From Xylaria sp. FL1777 (Eukaryota > Ascomycota > Sordariomycetes > Xylariales > Xylariaceae): a stretch of 49,285 bases of DNA. Below the pieces are notes generated by a model. The model was not told the origin of the DNA and ran no database searches. It saw nothing but the letters and a program-made list of their open reading frames with translations. The stretch is taken from NCBI GenBank assembly GCA_022578965.1, contig MU400770.1, positions 1 to 49,285 on the forward strand. The letters run 5' to 3'. Made by a program: the position numbers and the translations under genes. Shown here piece by piece: positions 10,758 through 23,895 of the stretch. The first letter of the stretch is position 1; each line of letters starts with the position of its first letter.

Positions 10758-12200
10758 TACTTAATGCAAGTAAAACTATCTTTTAAAGTAGTTATTTAAC
10801 ATTTAATTATAATTATGCTAAACAAGCAGCTGTTTAAATTTAAACTATATGCTGTTATTAAAAAGCGTTTTAAAGAAATTACTAAGCAGCATGCTTATAA
10901 TAACTATAAATATACTTTATAGTATAAAAACCTGTTAATCTTTAAGCAAATTAAAGCTTTATACATTTTTAAAAGCGCTGTTTAAAGTTTTAATACTTTT
11001 TTTAACGTTATTAAAGCTTTTTTTATGCAAACTAGCTTTATATTTTTAGCAATAATAACAAAAAATATTAAAATATTTAACTATTAGTACTAATAGTACT
11101 ATAAAAACTTAAAGCGTATTAAAACTAAAAATGTTCTTAAAGTTAAAGCTTAAACAATTTTTTTTAACAAAAATAATAAAAACTACAATTAAAAGAAATC
11201 TAACAAAAACAATACTATTAACTTTACAAGTAATATTAATATAACATATACTTATAATCTTAATTAGTTGCAAACTTTATAAACTTTTTAAAACGCTTTT
11301 ATTAAAGCGTTATTAAAGCTAATTGCTTTATTTAAATAAAAATAAACTGCTAAAAATGTCTTTTTATAAGCTAAAAATATTATCGGCTTTATAAAAGCAA
11401 ACTTTAATATAAGCTATAAATTAATTATATATGCAGTATAAAGCTAATTGTATTAAAACCTAGTTTACTAGCTTAAAACTAGTAAAATTAATTCGGTTTT
11501 AATAATTTTTACTTTATATTAAACAATATATGCTAAACGTAAAGCTATTTTTTCTAGAATAGTTTACGTTAGCTATATAAAACAACAAGCCTTACGTAAA
11601 AACGCTGCTAATAATAAAGCAATAAATGCTATATTAGCAACTAAAGTTAACTAAAAGCTTTTAGTTAATACTATTACTGTAAACCTTACAAATAGTTTTG
11701 CTACTATTTAAAGCTTAGTAATAGCTAATAAAGTTAAATTAATTAACCTTAAAAAAGATTTAAACAACAATATTTACTACGTAGTTTAAAAAGCATTAAG
11801 TAGTAGTATTATTAATAAAAAAGTACATAACGCGCTTTATAAAAAAAAACAAAGTTTTGCTATAATAGCTGCTAAAACTTCGTTATTCTAAAAAAATCTA
11901 ACTGCAATTTTTAATACTTTTATTACTTTACGTAAGCATAAGCGCTATGTTTTTAATAATACAATTTTTGCTGCTAGCTTATATTATTAAAGCAGTTTTA
12001 ATAATATTTCGCTAGCAAGCATTAAACGTATATAAATTAAAACGCTTTTTTAGCAATTAACTATTGTAATACTTTAACACAACTTATTTATTTTAAAGAA
12101 CATATTTTTTAAAACGCTACTTTGTTTTTAATATATTTTTGCTAACGTTTTTAAGCAACTTAATTAAAACATTAAAACTCCGCAAAAGCATTAAGTTTTT
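10758..12200 (+). pseudogene. 3' part of the decayed gene split by the hAT-like transposon (about 480 codons)
   Basis: This is the longest well-preserved decayed plus-strand frame in the window. It continues in exactly the phase of 6840-7181 (the inserted length plus duplication is divisible by 3) and needs no indel from 10758 to about 12190. Readable segments include KQLFKFKLYAVIKKRFK near 10825, NVLKVKAQTIFFN near 11130, and IKKDL/VHNALYKKKQ-like stretches near 11750-11860. Interruptions are TAA/TAG at positions where Gln or Trp fits. G+C is higher than in the retroelements, so mutation was milder. I see no signal peptide, membrane segment or known motif and cannot name a family. It could be a host gene or transposon cargo. 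The natural stop is uncertain, within about 12190-12320. Confidence 0.6.
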
Positions 12201-12210
12201 TTAAAAAAAT

Positions 12211-12643
12211 TATTATTTACTAAAACATTAATATAAACTTTAAAACAGCTACTATATAAATTAGTAAGCTTTATAAGCTAGCAAAAGTTTTATATATAAA
12301 ATAGGTTGTTTTTTAAAACAATACTTTATTATTAATGTTTTCTTAAAAGTAAATTTTAAAAGAAAGCTTTCTATAAAAAGCTTTTTAAAAATAACATCTA
12401 ATATAAAAATAACATTTAGTAAAATTATTTATGCGATAACATTTTAGTAGAATTGTTTTAGTAAAAATAACATTTTAGCAAAGTTGTTCTAATAAAATTG
12501 TTTTAATAAAATTAGTCCAGTAAAATTATTTTAGCAGAAGTTCTAGCAAAATTATTAGTAAAATAATATTATAAAATTATAGCGTTATATTATATAATTT
12601 TTCCCTAAAAAAAGGACTATTATTTACTAAAACGTTAATATAA
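12211..12643 (+). repeat. Pair of 26-bp direct repeats 407 bp apart
   Basis: The sequence starting TATTATTTACTAAAACRTTA occurs at 12211-12236 and 12618-12643 with a single A/G difference. Similarity continues weakly into the following AAAACAG. The pair brackets the 14-bp periodic tract at 12418-12570, at the 3' end of the decayed gene. It could mark an inserted segment or a local duplication. No TIRs are seen. Confidence 0.65.
12418..12570 (+). repeat. Degenerate tandem tract with a period of about 14 bases
   Basis: Roughly ten imperfect units of the form AGTAAAATTGTTTT, with variants AGTAGAATTGTTTT, AATAAAATTGTTTT and AGTAAAATTATTTT. Some units are extended to 17 bases. It lies between the two 26-bp direct repeats and has no coding appearance. 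Confidence 0.7.
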
Positions 12644-13030
12644 GCGCTAAAACAGTACTAATAAAAATGTTAGTTTTTGTTAGAAAAAAGCAAATAAAAA
12701 GCTTTTTATAAAAGTCTTCCGTAGAAAGCTTTCTTTAAAACGTCTTTTTAAAGACGCTTTCTTTAAAACGCTTTTTTTAGGAAAATAGCTAGCCTAGTAT
12801 AATTATGGTTTAATAAACCTTGTCTTAAAAACTTAGTTTAACAATACAACAACTTTTAGACTTCATTAAGCTAGCCTACTAAAAAAGTAGTATTTTTAGT
12901 TAAACTTTAGCTAAGTGTTAATTTTGCGTTAATAGCGTTAAAAAAAAAATAAGCTTAAAAAGCTAATATAACTAATATTAATAATTCTAAAAAGCGTGAA
13001 TTAAACTTTTAACCTTTTTAAAATAACGAT
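12644..13030. other. Moderately mutated spacer with short inverted repeats
   Basis: This spacer has somewhat more G+C than average. It contains palindromic runs around GAAAGCTTTC (near 12724; a similar one is at 12362) and AAAGACGCTTTCTTTAAAACG. No gene was found. Composition changes to extreme A+T near 13030, which may be a transposon boundary. Confidence 0.35.
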
Positions 13031-14560
13031 TTATAAAAAGCATAATAATTATACTAGTAATAATAGCTTAAACTTATTTAAAAGAATATTAAAATATAAG
13101 TTTTATAATAAAAAAAACTTAAGTTTAATAAATTACTTTAATTAAAAATATTTAAGCTTTTTAAATTTATGCTTTATATTAGCTTTGTTACTAAAAACGC
13201 GAAATATTTTAGCTATATTTTTAAGCGTTATAAAGCTAAAAAAATATATATAGCTTTATTTAAAGCTTACTATAAAAATAAAAAACAAAATTTATAAAAA
13301 AAATATTACTAAAATTATTAATTTTAAAGTATAGTTTAATATTATTATAAACTTATTTATTAATAAAAACAGCTTTGCTATTAAAAATATAAATATAACT
13401 TAAAAAAAATTTAATTAAACTAATAATTTTATTAAATGCGTAAAATGCTTAAAAACTATTATTTTAATAAATAAAAAATTGCTGCTTTTTTTATTATATA
13501 TAATTAGTAAAAAATAAGCTACTTATTTTTTGCTACTAAGTATAAACTTTATTATAAAGTTTTAAATAAGTTTATATTTTTAAAGCTTTTATATAATAGC
13601 TAATATAATATTTAAAACAAGCTAAATTATTATATTAATAATAAACTATATTAAAAAGCTAAATTTAAAAGCTTAAAGTTATTAGTAATTAAAAAACTAA
13701 TATATATTTGCTAAACTATTAGCTTAGTAAATAAGCTATATAAAGCATAAAAATATTAAACTTTAAATAGAAAATCTAATAATTAGCAAAAAAAAATAAA
13801 AGTAAAATTAAAAAAACATAGTATAAAAAAATATATAAGTATAAACTTTTAAAAAGATTAAAACTTATATAATAATATAACGTTAGCAGCTTTTTTAACT
13901 TTTTTTATATAAAATATTAAACTTTTTAAAAACCTAGGAATATAAAATAATAAAAAGGTTTATGCTGCTTTTAGTAATAATTAACTATTTAAAATATTTT
14001 TAGTTATAATAAAAAAAATATTAAAGCAAAAAAATGCTAAAAGATTAACAATTATAAAAACTAAAAATTCTGCATATAAAACAAAAAGCATAAATAACTT
14101 AATTATAACTTTAATTTAAACACTATTAATTTTTTAAGCTTTAAAAGCTAACAAATTAAGAAAAAATAAAACAATAATTTTAAATATAATATATAAAACA
14201 AAAAATAAAAAGATTTATTTTAAAAATAACGTATTATTTAATAGTATTATTTTATTTAAATTTTATAAATAAAAAAAGCAAACTTTAAAAAAAGCAAGCT
14301 ATTATTTAGAAAATCTTGTGCTATTTTAATAAAATAGCATTTATTAAAATATATATTTATGTTTTAGCGCTACTTTTAAAGGCATTTAATTAATTATTAA
14401 GCAATTAGCTGTTTTTTTAGAAAAGCTTTGTATAATTAACTTTACTTAGTAAAAAGCAGCATTACTAACTAAAATATAATATTGTAAAAAAATAGCACTT
14501 TTATAGAATTTCTTTAAAATAAAAAGAATATATATATTGTATTACTTAAGACTAACGGCT
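13030..14560. other. A-rich decayed tract, no recognisable feature
   Basis: About 1.5 kb of A-rich, lysine-codon-like sequence with many stops in every frame I tried. By comparison with the retrotransposon at 34264-41990, A-richness suggests plus-strand coding origin, but I saw no motif, terminal repeat or second copy. Confidence 0.3.
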
Positions 14561-16456
14561 TTAAAAAGCCATGCTAAAAGCTACTTAATTTTATATATAG
14601 GTAAAAAACTGTGCTAAAGCTAAATAAAAACATTTCTGCTAACTGCTTGCTATTATAATTTATACTTTTTTTATAGCTAACTATATAAGCGCTATTATTT
14701 AAAAATTATGTTGCTTAATTTTTATTTAATACTGCTGCTTTTGCTGCTTACGTTTTTGTTTGCTACGCAAGCATAGCTTTTTGTTATTTAAACTGCTTAT
14801 TAATAGTTTTTAAACAGGTTTTTTTTAGGTTAGTTTTAAGGCTTTAGCATGTTAGCAATAGTTTGCAATCTTGTTTTTTGTGTAGTTATTAGCGCAGTTT
14901 TTTTTAGTAAGCAACTTTTCGGGCAAATAGTATTTTTGCTTGTTAAATTGTTAGCTTTTTGCTTATATAACATTTTTATAGTAGTAATAGTACATAGTTA
15001 ACTTTAAGTTAGCTTTATTACAAACTATATAAAGTAGTAAATAAAAGCGTTTTTAGCTAGCTTATATACTTAAATAGCTTTTAAGCATTTTGCTGCTTAA
15101 GCTAAATAGTTGCTTTAATAAAAAAAGCACGTAGCTGCTTTTTTTTTGGTTTGCATAAAATATAGGTTTGCTTTATTTTTAGTATATTTTAAAAATTTAC
15201 ATTAGCTGCATTTTTGCTTATTTTTGCATATGTTAGCTTAATAGCTTTATTTTTAGCAGCTATAATATTAAGTTGCTACTACATTTATAAAATAAAAAGC
15301 TATTTAAAAGTAGTAATAGTTCTAAAAAAGTTTATTAGTATATGCTATGTTTGCATTTTTTGCAGTTATAACTTTAATATATACTAAGCACATTTTTTGC
15401 TTGCATTATAGTAAGCAAAATAAAAAAAACAGCTTTTTGATCTTTAGCTTTTAGTTAGCTAGCTTAAGTTAAGCTAGCATTTTTTTTTCTTTTATTTTTA
15501 GCATTTATTTAGTTAGCAAGCTTAAAGCTACTAGTTAATATAATTAAAAATGTATTTTTAATTTTTTGCTAAACGTTTAACAAGCTTATAATATATTTGC
15601 TAATATTTAAGTTTAGATTTTTTGTTTATTAAAAATAACTTTTTAGTTATTATTTAGTAGTTTATATATTGCTTAAACTATATTTGCTTTTATTGCTTAG
15701 TTTAGTTTTTATATTATAATTAACTTTGTTTTTACTTTAGCTTTATAGCTAGCAAAAGTTATAATAATAGCTTAATTAAAGTTTATTACTATAATAGCTT
15801 TAAAGTAAGTTAATAAAATAACGCATAAAAATTTTTTATTGCTATTTACTTATAATACGTTTATATAAAACATAAGCTGCTAGCAAAAAAAGTTAGTAAT
15901 TTTAGCTTGCTTACTTATGCGATTCTTAAATTGCTAAATTTATGCGTGCAGCAATTTTACTTTTACAGCGAGCTTTTTTTGCTTTGTTAATAACGCTTAT
16001 AATAAGTTTTAAATAATATGTTTGTTACTTTTATTATTACTGTTTACTTATAGTTGCTTATTTATTTGCTAAAAGTAGTACGTTTTTAATAACTTTTTAA
16101 TAACTTAGCAAGCGCTACAAATAGTTTGCTTATTTAGGTTTTTTTTAAAAAAAATCTTAGCATTTACTATTGCTTTATTTAGCTTATTTATGTAATACTG
16201 CAAGTTTAACGTTAAGCTTATTGCTAGCTACTACTAGTTTAAGTTTATACTATTAGCTAGTTATAGCTAGTTTTGTATTAAAAAAGTCGTATTATAGTTC
16301 TTTGCTTCTTTTATTTTTATTTTTATTTCTTTTTAGGTTGTTACTTGTATAGGCTTGTTTTGTATATAGCAAGTCTTTATAAGTCTACTTTTTAAAGCTG
16401 CGCAAATGTCCTTATAAATTTAGCTAGTTGTAAAAAAAAGCAGAAAAGCTTTTTAC
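14560..16456 (-). pseudogene. Decayed minus-strand gene of about 630 codons with a Cys-rich segment, family unknown
   Basis: A single minus-strand frame, starting at 16456, stays in phase at every point I checked (16456, 15367 and 15025) down to about 14560. Readable segments include DLLYTKQAYTSNNLKRNKNK near 16370, NKAKKARCKSKIAARINLAI near 15960, and NCKKCKHSIY near 15365, followed by a further YKC about 27 residues on. The C-terminal part is very basic and Gln-rich (LCLRSKQKRKQQKQQ near 14760). Most stops are TAA or TAG, fitting lost Gln/Trp codons. CxxC-H with a later Cys resembles a zinc-binding element, but no family could be assigned. It could be a transposon-borne or host gene. Both neighbours are A-rich, while this tract is T-rich and richer in G+C. 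Confidence 0.5.
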
Positions 16457-19400
16457 ATTAATATAGTTAATACTTAAAAAGAATATATAATAAAATTTTT
16501 TCTTTTTATAAAATTAAAACAGTTTTTTATAAAGCATAGCAAGTTTGCAGCATTTTGATTTTTAAGCTTTTAAAAAATATTATTATAAAGGTTTTAAAAA
16601 TTTAACTTAAATATAATGTTTTTAAAAAAGCTTATAATTTATATTATAATGCTTAATTTTTAGTACAAAAAAAAAGTAAAAAAGTTTAATTAATTAACTT
16701 AGCTATAAAAATAAACGCAGTTATTATATATAATGCTAATTTTTTTTAAAGCTATAATAAGTTTTTTAAAAAGTTTGCAATATATAAAATAATTTCTATA
16801 GTTAATTTATTTTTAAAATATAATTAAATACTACTTTTTATTTTTAGCTAAATAATAACTGCTTTTTTTATACTAATAAGCTTTTTTTAAATAACTACTT
16901 TTTTGTAAAAAGCAATAAATTTAGTAGCTTAATTTTTAAAAGTGCTATTAAAAGTTTTATATAATATATTATTAATAAAGTATAAACTTTTTTTTAATAA
17001 CGTAATAATTAAAGAACTTATTATTAAGTATAATAATTATAAAGTTGCTTTAAGTATTAAATAATTTATATTAAAACATTTTAAGAATTTTAATGTTATA
17101 TTATTTAATTTTAAGTTAGCTAAAATTATAGCTAGCGCATTTAAAAGCAAATAAGCAAAACAAACAATTAAAATAGTTAGTTATATATATAGCACTAATA
17201 ATAAAAGCTTAATAAAAGCAAAAGTAATAAAAATTCTTAAGTAAAAAACTTGCAAAAACATTATAAAAGTATGGTTTTTTTTAAAAATAATAGTATATTA
17301 CTAAATATAAATCTAAAAGTATATTATAATTGCAAAACTATTAATAGTTTTATTATAAAAAAATAAGCCGTTTTGCTTTAAAAAACTATAAAAAAAAGCT
17401 ATAAAAAAGCTTTAAAAAGTTATTATAATAGCTTTTATTTTTATTACTTTTAATTATATAAAAAAGCTTATTTAACTAAAAGTTAATGTTTTTAAAACTA
17501 ATTAAAGCGCTATTTTATGTTAAAAAGTTAATAAATTTATTAAGCTAGCTAAATATAAGTTTAAAATATAAAAAAGCTTTAAAAAAAATATAATGCTATA
17601 AAGCTAAAAAAGCTTATTATTATTAAAACTTTTTAAAAGTTATATAACTATTTTTATAAAATTATGTTTTATTTAAAAACTAGTATAAAAGTTTTTATAG
17701 CTTAGCTAAACAATAGATTTTTAGTATTGCTAAATGCTTAATTAATAAAATAAATAATATATATAAAAACCTTTAATTTTATACTTTATTATATGCTAAA
17801 AAAAAATACATAGCTATTAATAAGCTTTTTAAAAAACTTTTTAAGCTATTAAATAAGTTAAATAATTATTAAAAAAAAAATATAGAAAGTTTTATTAATT
17901 TTTAACTATATATAATAACTATTACTATTGTATATAAAAAATTAAGCAATTAACTAGTTAAAAGCTTAGTATATTAAAAAATAAAGCTTTTATTATACTT
18001 AAAAAAAAATTAAAGCAAAAAAAGTAAGCAAATTGCTAAGTATTTTGTTTTTAAGCAAGTTTTAAAAAAACTTATAATAAAAAAAAAGCGGAAACATTTT
18101 AAAAAAAAAGCTTTTAAATTTTTTGTTAATAAGTTTACTTTTTAAAAAAAAGCAAAGTTTAAAAAAATGCTAAAAAAAGTTATTAATAATAAAAAAACCT
18201 AAAAAGCTTTTATTAAAAAAAACCATAAAAAAATAATATATAAAAGCTAAATATTTATAACTTAACAAATAACTTAAAAATACTACTAAAAAAGCTTTTA
18301 TTAAAACGTTTATATTGTAATTATTAGTTGCTTGAATTGCTAAAAATTTACTAATAGCAAAAGAACTAAAAAATACTATTTTAATTATTTTTTAAATTTT
18401 TTAGTTTTTTAAGTAATAAATATATAAATTATGCTATTAAGCAATAAATTTAAAGCTATTATAAAAGCAAAATGCAAAATAATAACTTATTTAAAAGCTA
18501 AACTTTTAAAATACGTAGATTTTTTAAGAATACTTAAATTTATTAAAAAAAAAATTATGTTTTAGCATAAAGTTTTTATTAAAATTAAATATAATAATAG
18601 CTTTAAATTTAAAACAGAAATAAAAAATGCAATAAATATTTTAAGCTATAAAATAAACTATAGTTTAGCTTACTATTTTTAAGCTTAAAGCTTTATTAAA
18701 AAAAGCTATAAATTAATAAAAAAAAGCCTTATATAAGTAATAAACAAAACTAAAAAAAATTAGCTAAAATATTTAAACTTAGTAATATAAGCAAATTGCA
18801 TTTTTATATGCTATTATAGCTATAGCTTATATAAGCTAATATATAAAAAAATGCTAATTTTACTAGTAAAAAATGTAATATTAATATAAAAAGTAATTAA
18901 GTAATAAAACGTTGTTTTTTATAAAGATTTTATTAAAGCTAAAGTTAAATAGCTAAACGCTATAACTAAAATATTATAAAAGTTAAAACAATTATAACTA
19001 AAAAAAAAAGATTAGCTATAAAAGCTAAATTTTAAAAAAACGCTTATAAAATTAAGCAATTGCTTAAAAAAAGCTTGCTTGTTTTTTTTTATAACATTAT
19101 GCTTTTAATAAATAAATTTAATAATAAAAAGCTACTATATAAATAGATTAGCTTTTATAAAGTTAAAAAAAATGTTAATTATAAATAATATTAATTAGTA
19201 GAACTAACTAGCAAAAAATTAAAAAAGTTGTTTTTTGCTAAAAAATTAAAGCAATTTATACAAAATAACTAAAAATACTAAAAACTAAAAGATTTTAACT
19301 TTAATATATAAACTACTAATACTATAATTATTTATTAAAAACTAAATTAAAACAATAAAGCTTTTAATAATTAAAGCTATAGCAATTAAGCTATAAAAAA

Positions 19401-22340
19401 TAAAGAAAATATAATAAGTTATAAAAGCTTTTCGAGTTTATAAAAGCTATAGCATAACTTTTAGCAGTTTAAACATTTTAAGTGCTAAAAAATATAACAG
19501 CTTACTTTATTTTTTTAGTTATTATATTATAAAGCATTTTAAAAAATAATAACTAATAAAAGCTAAAGCAATAAATTTTTTTTTTTTTACTTTTTGTTTT
19601 TTTACTAATTGTTTTATTTTTTATTTTTGCTAATTATACAAGTTTATATAATTAAGTTATAATGCATAAAACTATTTTTTCTTACTTAAAACTAAGCATA
19701 TTTTTTATAGCTTTTTTTTTATTAGTTTTATATTTATTAGTTTTATAGTAGCTAATTTATTAGTACTCTTTTTATTATTACGCTAAAAACATAGGTTTTT
19801 ATTTTATTTTAACGTTTTTTAGGTAGCTTAGCAGCTTAGTTTTAGTATAAATTATTATTGCTTTTTTTTAAAAATGCGTAAAAACAAAAAAAACAGAAGT
19901 AAAAACTGCTTATTAGTTTTAATTACTTAAGTTTATTTTACTGCATTAATGTTTACATATAAGTTTTTTTACTTTTAATTGATTTATTACTTTTATTTAA
20001 AACTAAATAGCTTTTTTTGCTTTTAGTTTAAATTATTTAATACTTAATAAAAACTTTAGAACTACTAAAAAACAAAAAACATTATTATTATATTTTAAGA
20101 AATTATTAGTTTATACTTTATATACTTAAACTACTAGTAATAATAAGCATTTAATAAAATAACAAATGTTTAAATAAAGTTTAAAGCAGGCTTAATAAAA
20201 ATAAAATCTTGCTATAAAAAATTAAGCAAAATTATTTAATTATATAAAGCTAAAAAAATAAAAACTAAAAGAAAAACAAAAAAAAGTTTAATAATTTAGT
20301 ATTAATAATTTTTATTTTATATACTTTTAAGTTTTTTGTTGCAAAGGTTTTATATATTTGCTTTTATAAATGTTATAATTTAACTTTTTATATAATAATT
20401 ATTTTTTTTTTATTTATTACGTTTAAAAAGAAGTTTATAAGCTATGCAATAAAAAAAGATAATCATAAATTATATTAAAAAAAGCATTATTATATAAGTA
20501 AATCGTTTAATTTTTTTTTTTATTTTACTTTATATAACTTATTTAATTTATTTTTTTAGCTATTTTTTTAAATACTTAAGCATTATATTAGTTTTTTAAG
20601 CAATATTAAATTATTACTTATTAGCATTATATTTAATAAGCTAAAAAATAAGATTAGCTTAAAAAAAACGCTTTAATTTATGTTTTAACTTAGTTTTTTT
20701 TTAGTTAAACAAACAAAGGTATTTTTAATTAAAACTATTTGTTTTTTAAAGTTCTTAAGCATAAAATCTTTTTTAACTGCTATAGTTATTATATTAGCTT
20801 TAAAATATTTAGCTATATTACTTTTAAACTTATAAAATAAACAGTTTTATAACTAAATAATAAATGTATAATTAGTATATGCGCTAAACTTTTATTTTAA
20901 AATAATGCAGCAAAAAAAAAAAAAATAAAGCTTTATATATTTTTTGCTTTTAGTTATTATTAACAACTGTTTATAATGTTTATAAAGCATAGCATTTTAT
21001 ATTTTACATAGTTATATAAACATAGCTATAAGTTAGCAAAAATTATAAAAAATCTAATATATATATTTGCTTTAAGAACTGCTTTTAATTGCTTTTATAT
21101 ATAATAAGCAAAATTTTAAATGCTTTTGCTTTTTTATTTAGCTAAAGCTAGTTTAAATATATTAATTTGTATAACATATATAAAAAAAATTATAACTAAC
21201 TTTTTATTAAACATATTTATTACTAGTATTATTACTAAAGATTTTAATTTTTAAATAGCTTAATGCTTAGTTATATAAAACAAAAAAAGTTAACTAAGTA
21301 AAAAAAACAAGATTTAAAAAAAAAAAAGCATATATATTTTACTACTTATTAGTAAACTTAACTTTTTAAATATTATAAGTATAACTATTTATTAGTTAAG
21401 CAATATTAATTTTTTAAATATTAATTAATTATTATAATGCTTTTTAATCGTTTAAAACTTTATTAATATTATAAGAATTTTTTTTTAAATGCTTAATTAA
21501 GCAAGCATTAATTATGCTACTTAAAAACAAAGTTTTTATAATAAAAACGTAAATTAAATAATTTAAAAACTTAAGCATTAAAGTAAAAAACTACAAAAAA
21601 GGTTTAAGCTTTAAAACTACTTATAAAAAAACAGATTAAAAAAGAAAACAAGCTTTTTTTTTATATTTATTAAAGCTTAAATTACTTATTTTACTATTAG
21701 TTATAATAAATGTTTAAAAAAAATAAGTTATAAATATATTAAAAAAAGGTTAAAAAATAACTATTTAACTAATTAAAACTACTTTATTTGCTTATTTTTT
21801 AATTAATACTAGTATAAATATATAAAAAGTAATTATTATAAAAGCATTTAGCAATTAATGATTTATTTTAGCAATAAAATAATTAATTAATAAATTAAAA
21901 ATAATATAATAAGTTTATAAAAAAAAAGTGCACTAGTTTAAAGCTACATATTTTAGCTTTTTTTTTATTATATTTGCTTTATTAACCTTTTTATTTATAT
22001 TTAATTTTGTTATTTTACTTATTTAATAAGTTTTAACCTTTTGCATTTAACATAAATACTTTTAGCATTTATATTTAAAAGATCTTATAATTATTAAAAA
22101 GTAATAACTTAAATTAGCAATTAAAAATATTAAACTATATATAATAAGTAATATTAATATTAATACTTATATTTTATATTTTTTATACTATTTATTTTTG
22201 TATTTCTAATTTATATTAAAATTTCTAATTTGCTTGCATTTTTTATTTAATTGTAAAACATAGCAAAAATATATATATGCTTAAATATTATTAAGAATTG
22301 CTTTTATTATACGCATACGCTTTTAATTATTATATTTCTT
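16457..22340. other. 5.9 kb of decayed AT-rich DNA
   Basis: Composition shifts from A-rich (about 16600-19480) to T-rich or mixed (about 19560-22250) on the shown strand. By analogy with the oriented elements nearby, this suggests decayed coding sequence of opposite orientations facing each other. No TIR, LTR, target duplication or protein motif could be supported. I found no second copy in the window. Confidence 0.3.
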
Positions 22341-22346
22341 ATTTTT

Positions 22347-23170
22347 AAAGAAGTTATTAGTATTATAAACTAGCTAAAAATAAAGACATTTTTTCTTAAA
22401 AGTTTTAAAGAGCTAGGATTTTATACTAAAGCATACAAACAATTAGCATAAAAAATAGCAGATTTTAAAATAAAAGCAAAAAAAAAAAAAAATAAGCATA
22501 TATATATAAACTTAACTGCTAATTATAAAAAGCTTTTTTTTAAAAACTAAAAGCTTTTTAAAAATAGCTTTAAAAAAAAGCTAGTAATTATTAAAAGTTT
22601 AAAATATAAAAAATATTTAACTTGTTAGCTTTTTTTGTAAATTAAAAAACTAAATATAAAAAATGTTTAGCTAAAAAACATATTGCTTTTTTTAGTTAAT
22701 GTTTTTTTAAAGTCTGTTTTAAAATTTTATTTTATACAAAAAGAAATAATTTTTATAAAAAGTTTGTTTTTTAAAAACTTAAAAAAAAGCAAAAAAGTAG
22801 TACTAAAAAAGCATTTTAGCTACGCATTTTTTAAAAATAGCAAAACTTGCTAAGACTTATTTTTAAACTTAGTTTAATAAATATAAAAAAAAGCAATATA
22901 CTTAATATATAAAAAGTATTATAACAAAAAAGCATTAAAATATTAATAGTTTATATTATATATAATCTTAATAAGAGTTTTTTATATTTTTAACTTGTTG
23001 CTTAAAAAAAAGCGCTTAATTTATAAAAAAAAGCCCTTATAGTATACTTTGCTATATAAAACCGCTTAATAAACATAAATAAAACATTACTTTATATGCT
23101 TAAACTAAAAAATAAAGATTTAAAGGCATTTTTATAAGCTATAAGCTAAATATTAAAATTTATAGCTATA
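22347..23170 (+). pseudogene. Decayed plus-strand frame of about 275 codons, family unknown
   Basis: From 22347 one frame reads coherently: FLKSFKELGFYTKAYK near 22400, then a long Lys/Phe/Leu-rich part with segments such as KNILLFLVNVFLKSVLKFYF near 22680 and RVFYIFNLLLKKKRL near 22980. Stops are mainly TAA, as expected for lost Gln codons. The opening segment looks like a small helical domain such as those at the start of some fungal transposases, but this is only an impression. After about 23170 the phase is lost, though protein-like text continues in another frame up to the LINE insertion at 23895 and possibly resumes after 29058. Confidence 0.35.
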
Positions 23171-23879
23171 AAAAATTCTATAATATTAATATAATATTTA
23201 TTTAAAATTAAAAAATATTATAATAATAATAACTTTTGCTTTAATAAATTTAACGTTAAGTTTATAAAATCTTTAATAGTTTTAGTAATAAAGCTAAAAC
23301 TATATAAAAAATAAAAACCTGCAGTATAAAAATTAAATATTTAGCAGTTATTGTTTATAAAATCCTTAAAAAAACTATTATTATAAAAAGCTTTAAATAA
23401 TTATTAAAAAAATAATAATTTAAAACATTTTAATAAGCTAAAGCTTTATAATAAATAAAGACTAGCTTATTGTTTTTTACTAAGTAAAGTTCTAAAAACA
23501 ATATATAAAAATAATAAAAAGCAATAGCTAAAAACTTTTTTTTTAAAACAATAAATAGCTGCTAAAAAAACTTACTAATATAAATAAAAATATTTAAATT
23601 ATTAAAAAAAGCTTGCTATTTATAGCTACTATAAGAACTTTTATAAAATAAACACAATAAAATAAAAAATTAAAGCTATTTATATTATAAATATCTTTAT
23701 AAAGCTAAACGCTAAAAAATAGCTAAATAAGCGCAAAATAAAAGCTTTATTAAACGTATTACTTTAGTTATATATAAATAAAAAAGCTAAAGCTTTAAAA
23801 ATAAATATTAAACTTAAATATAACTAGTTTATAAAAGATTTTTTTATAAACTAGCAAAACGTAAAATAAGCTATAATAA

Positions 23880-23895
23880 TTGCTAAAACTTCTTA
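23880..23895. repeat. 16-bp target-site duplication, left copy
   Basis: TTGCTAAAACTTCTTA here is identical to 29043-29058. A long perfect duplication of this length is typical of target-primed LINE insertion and defines the element between the copies. Confidence 0.88.

Noticed and set aside
22347..22460. Helix-turn-helix domain of a pogo/Fot1-type transposase
   Set aside because: The opening segment is suggestive, but no DDE motif, TIRs or TA duplication were found.
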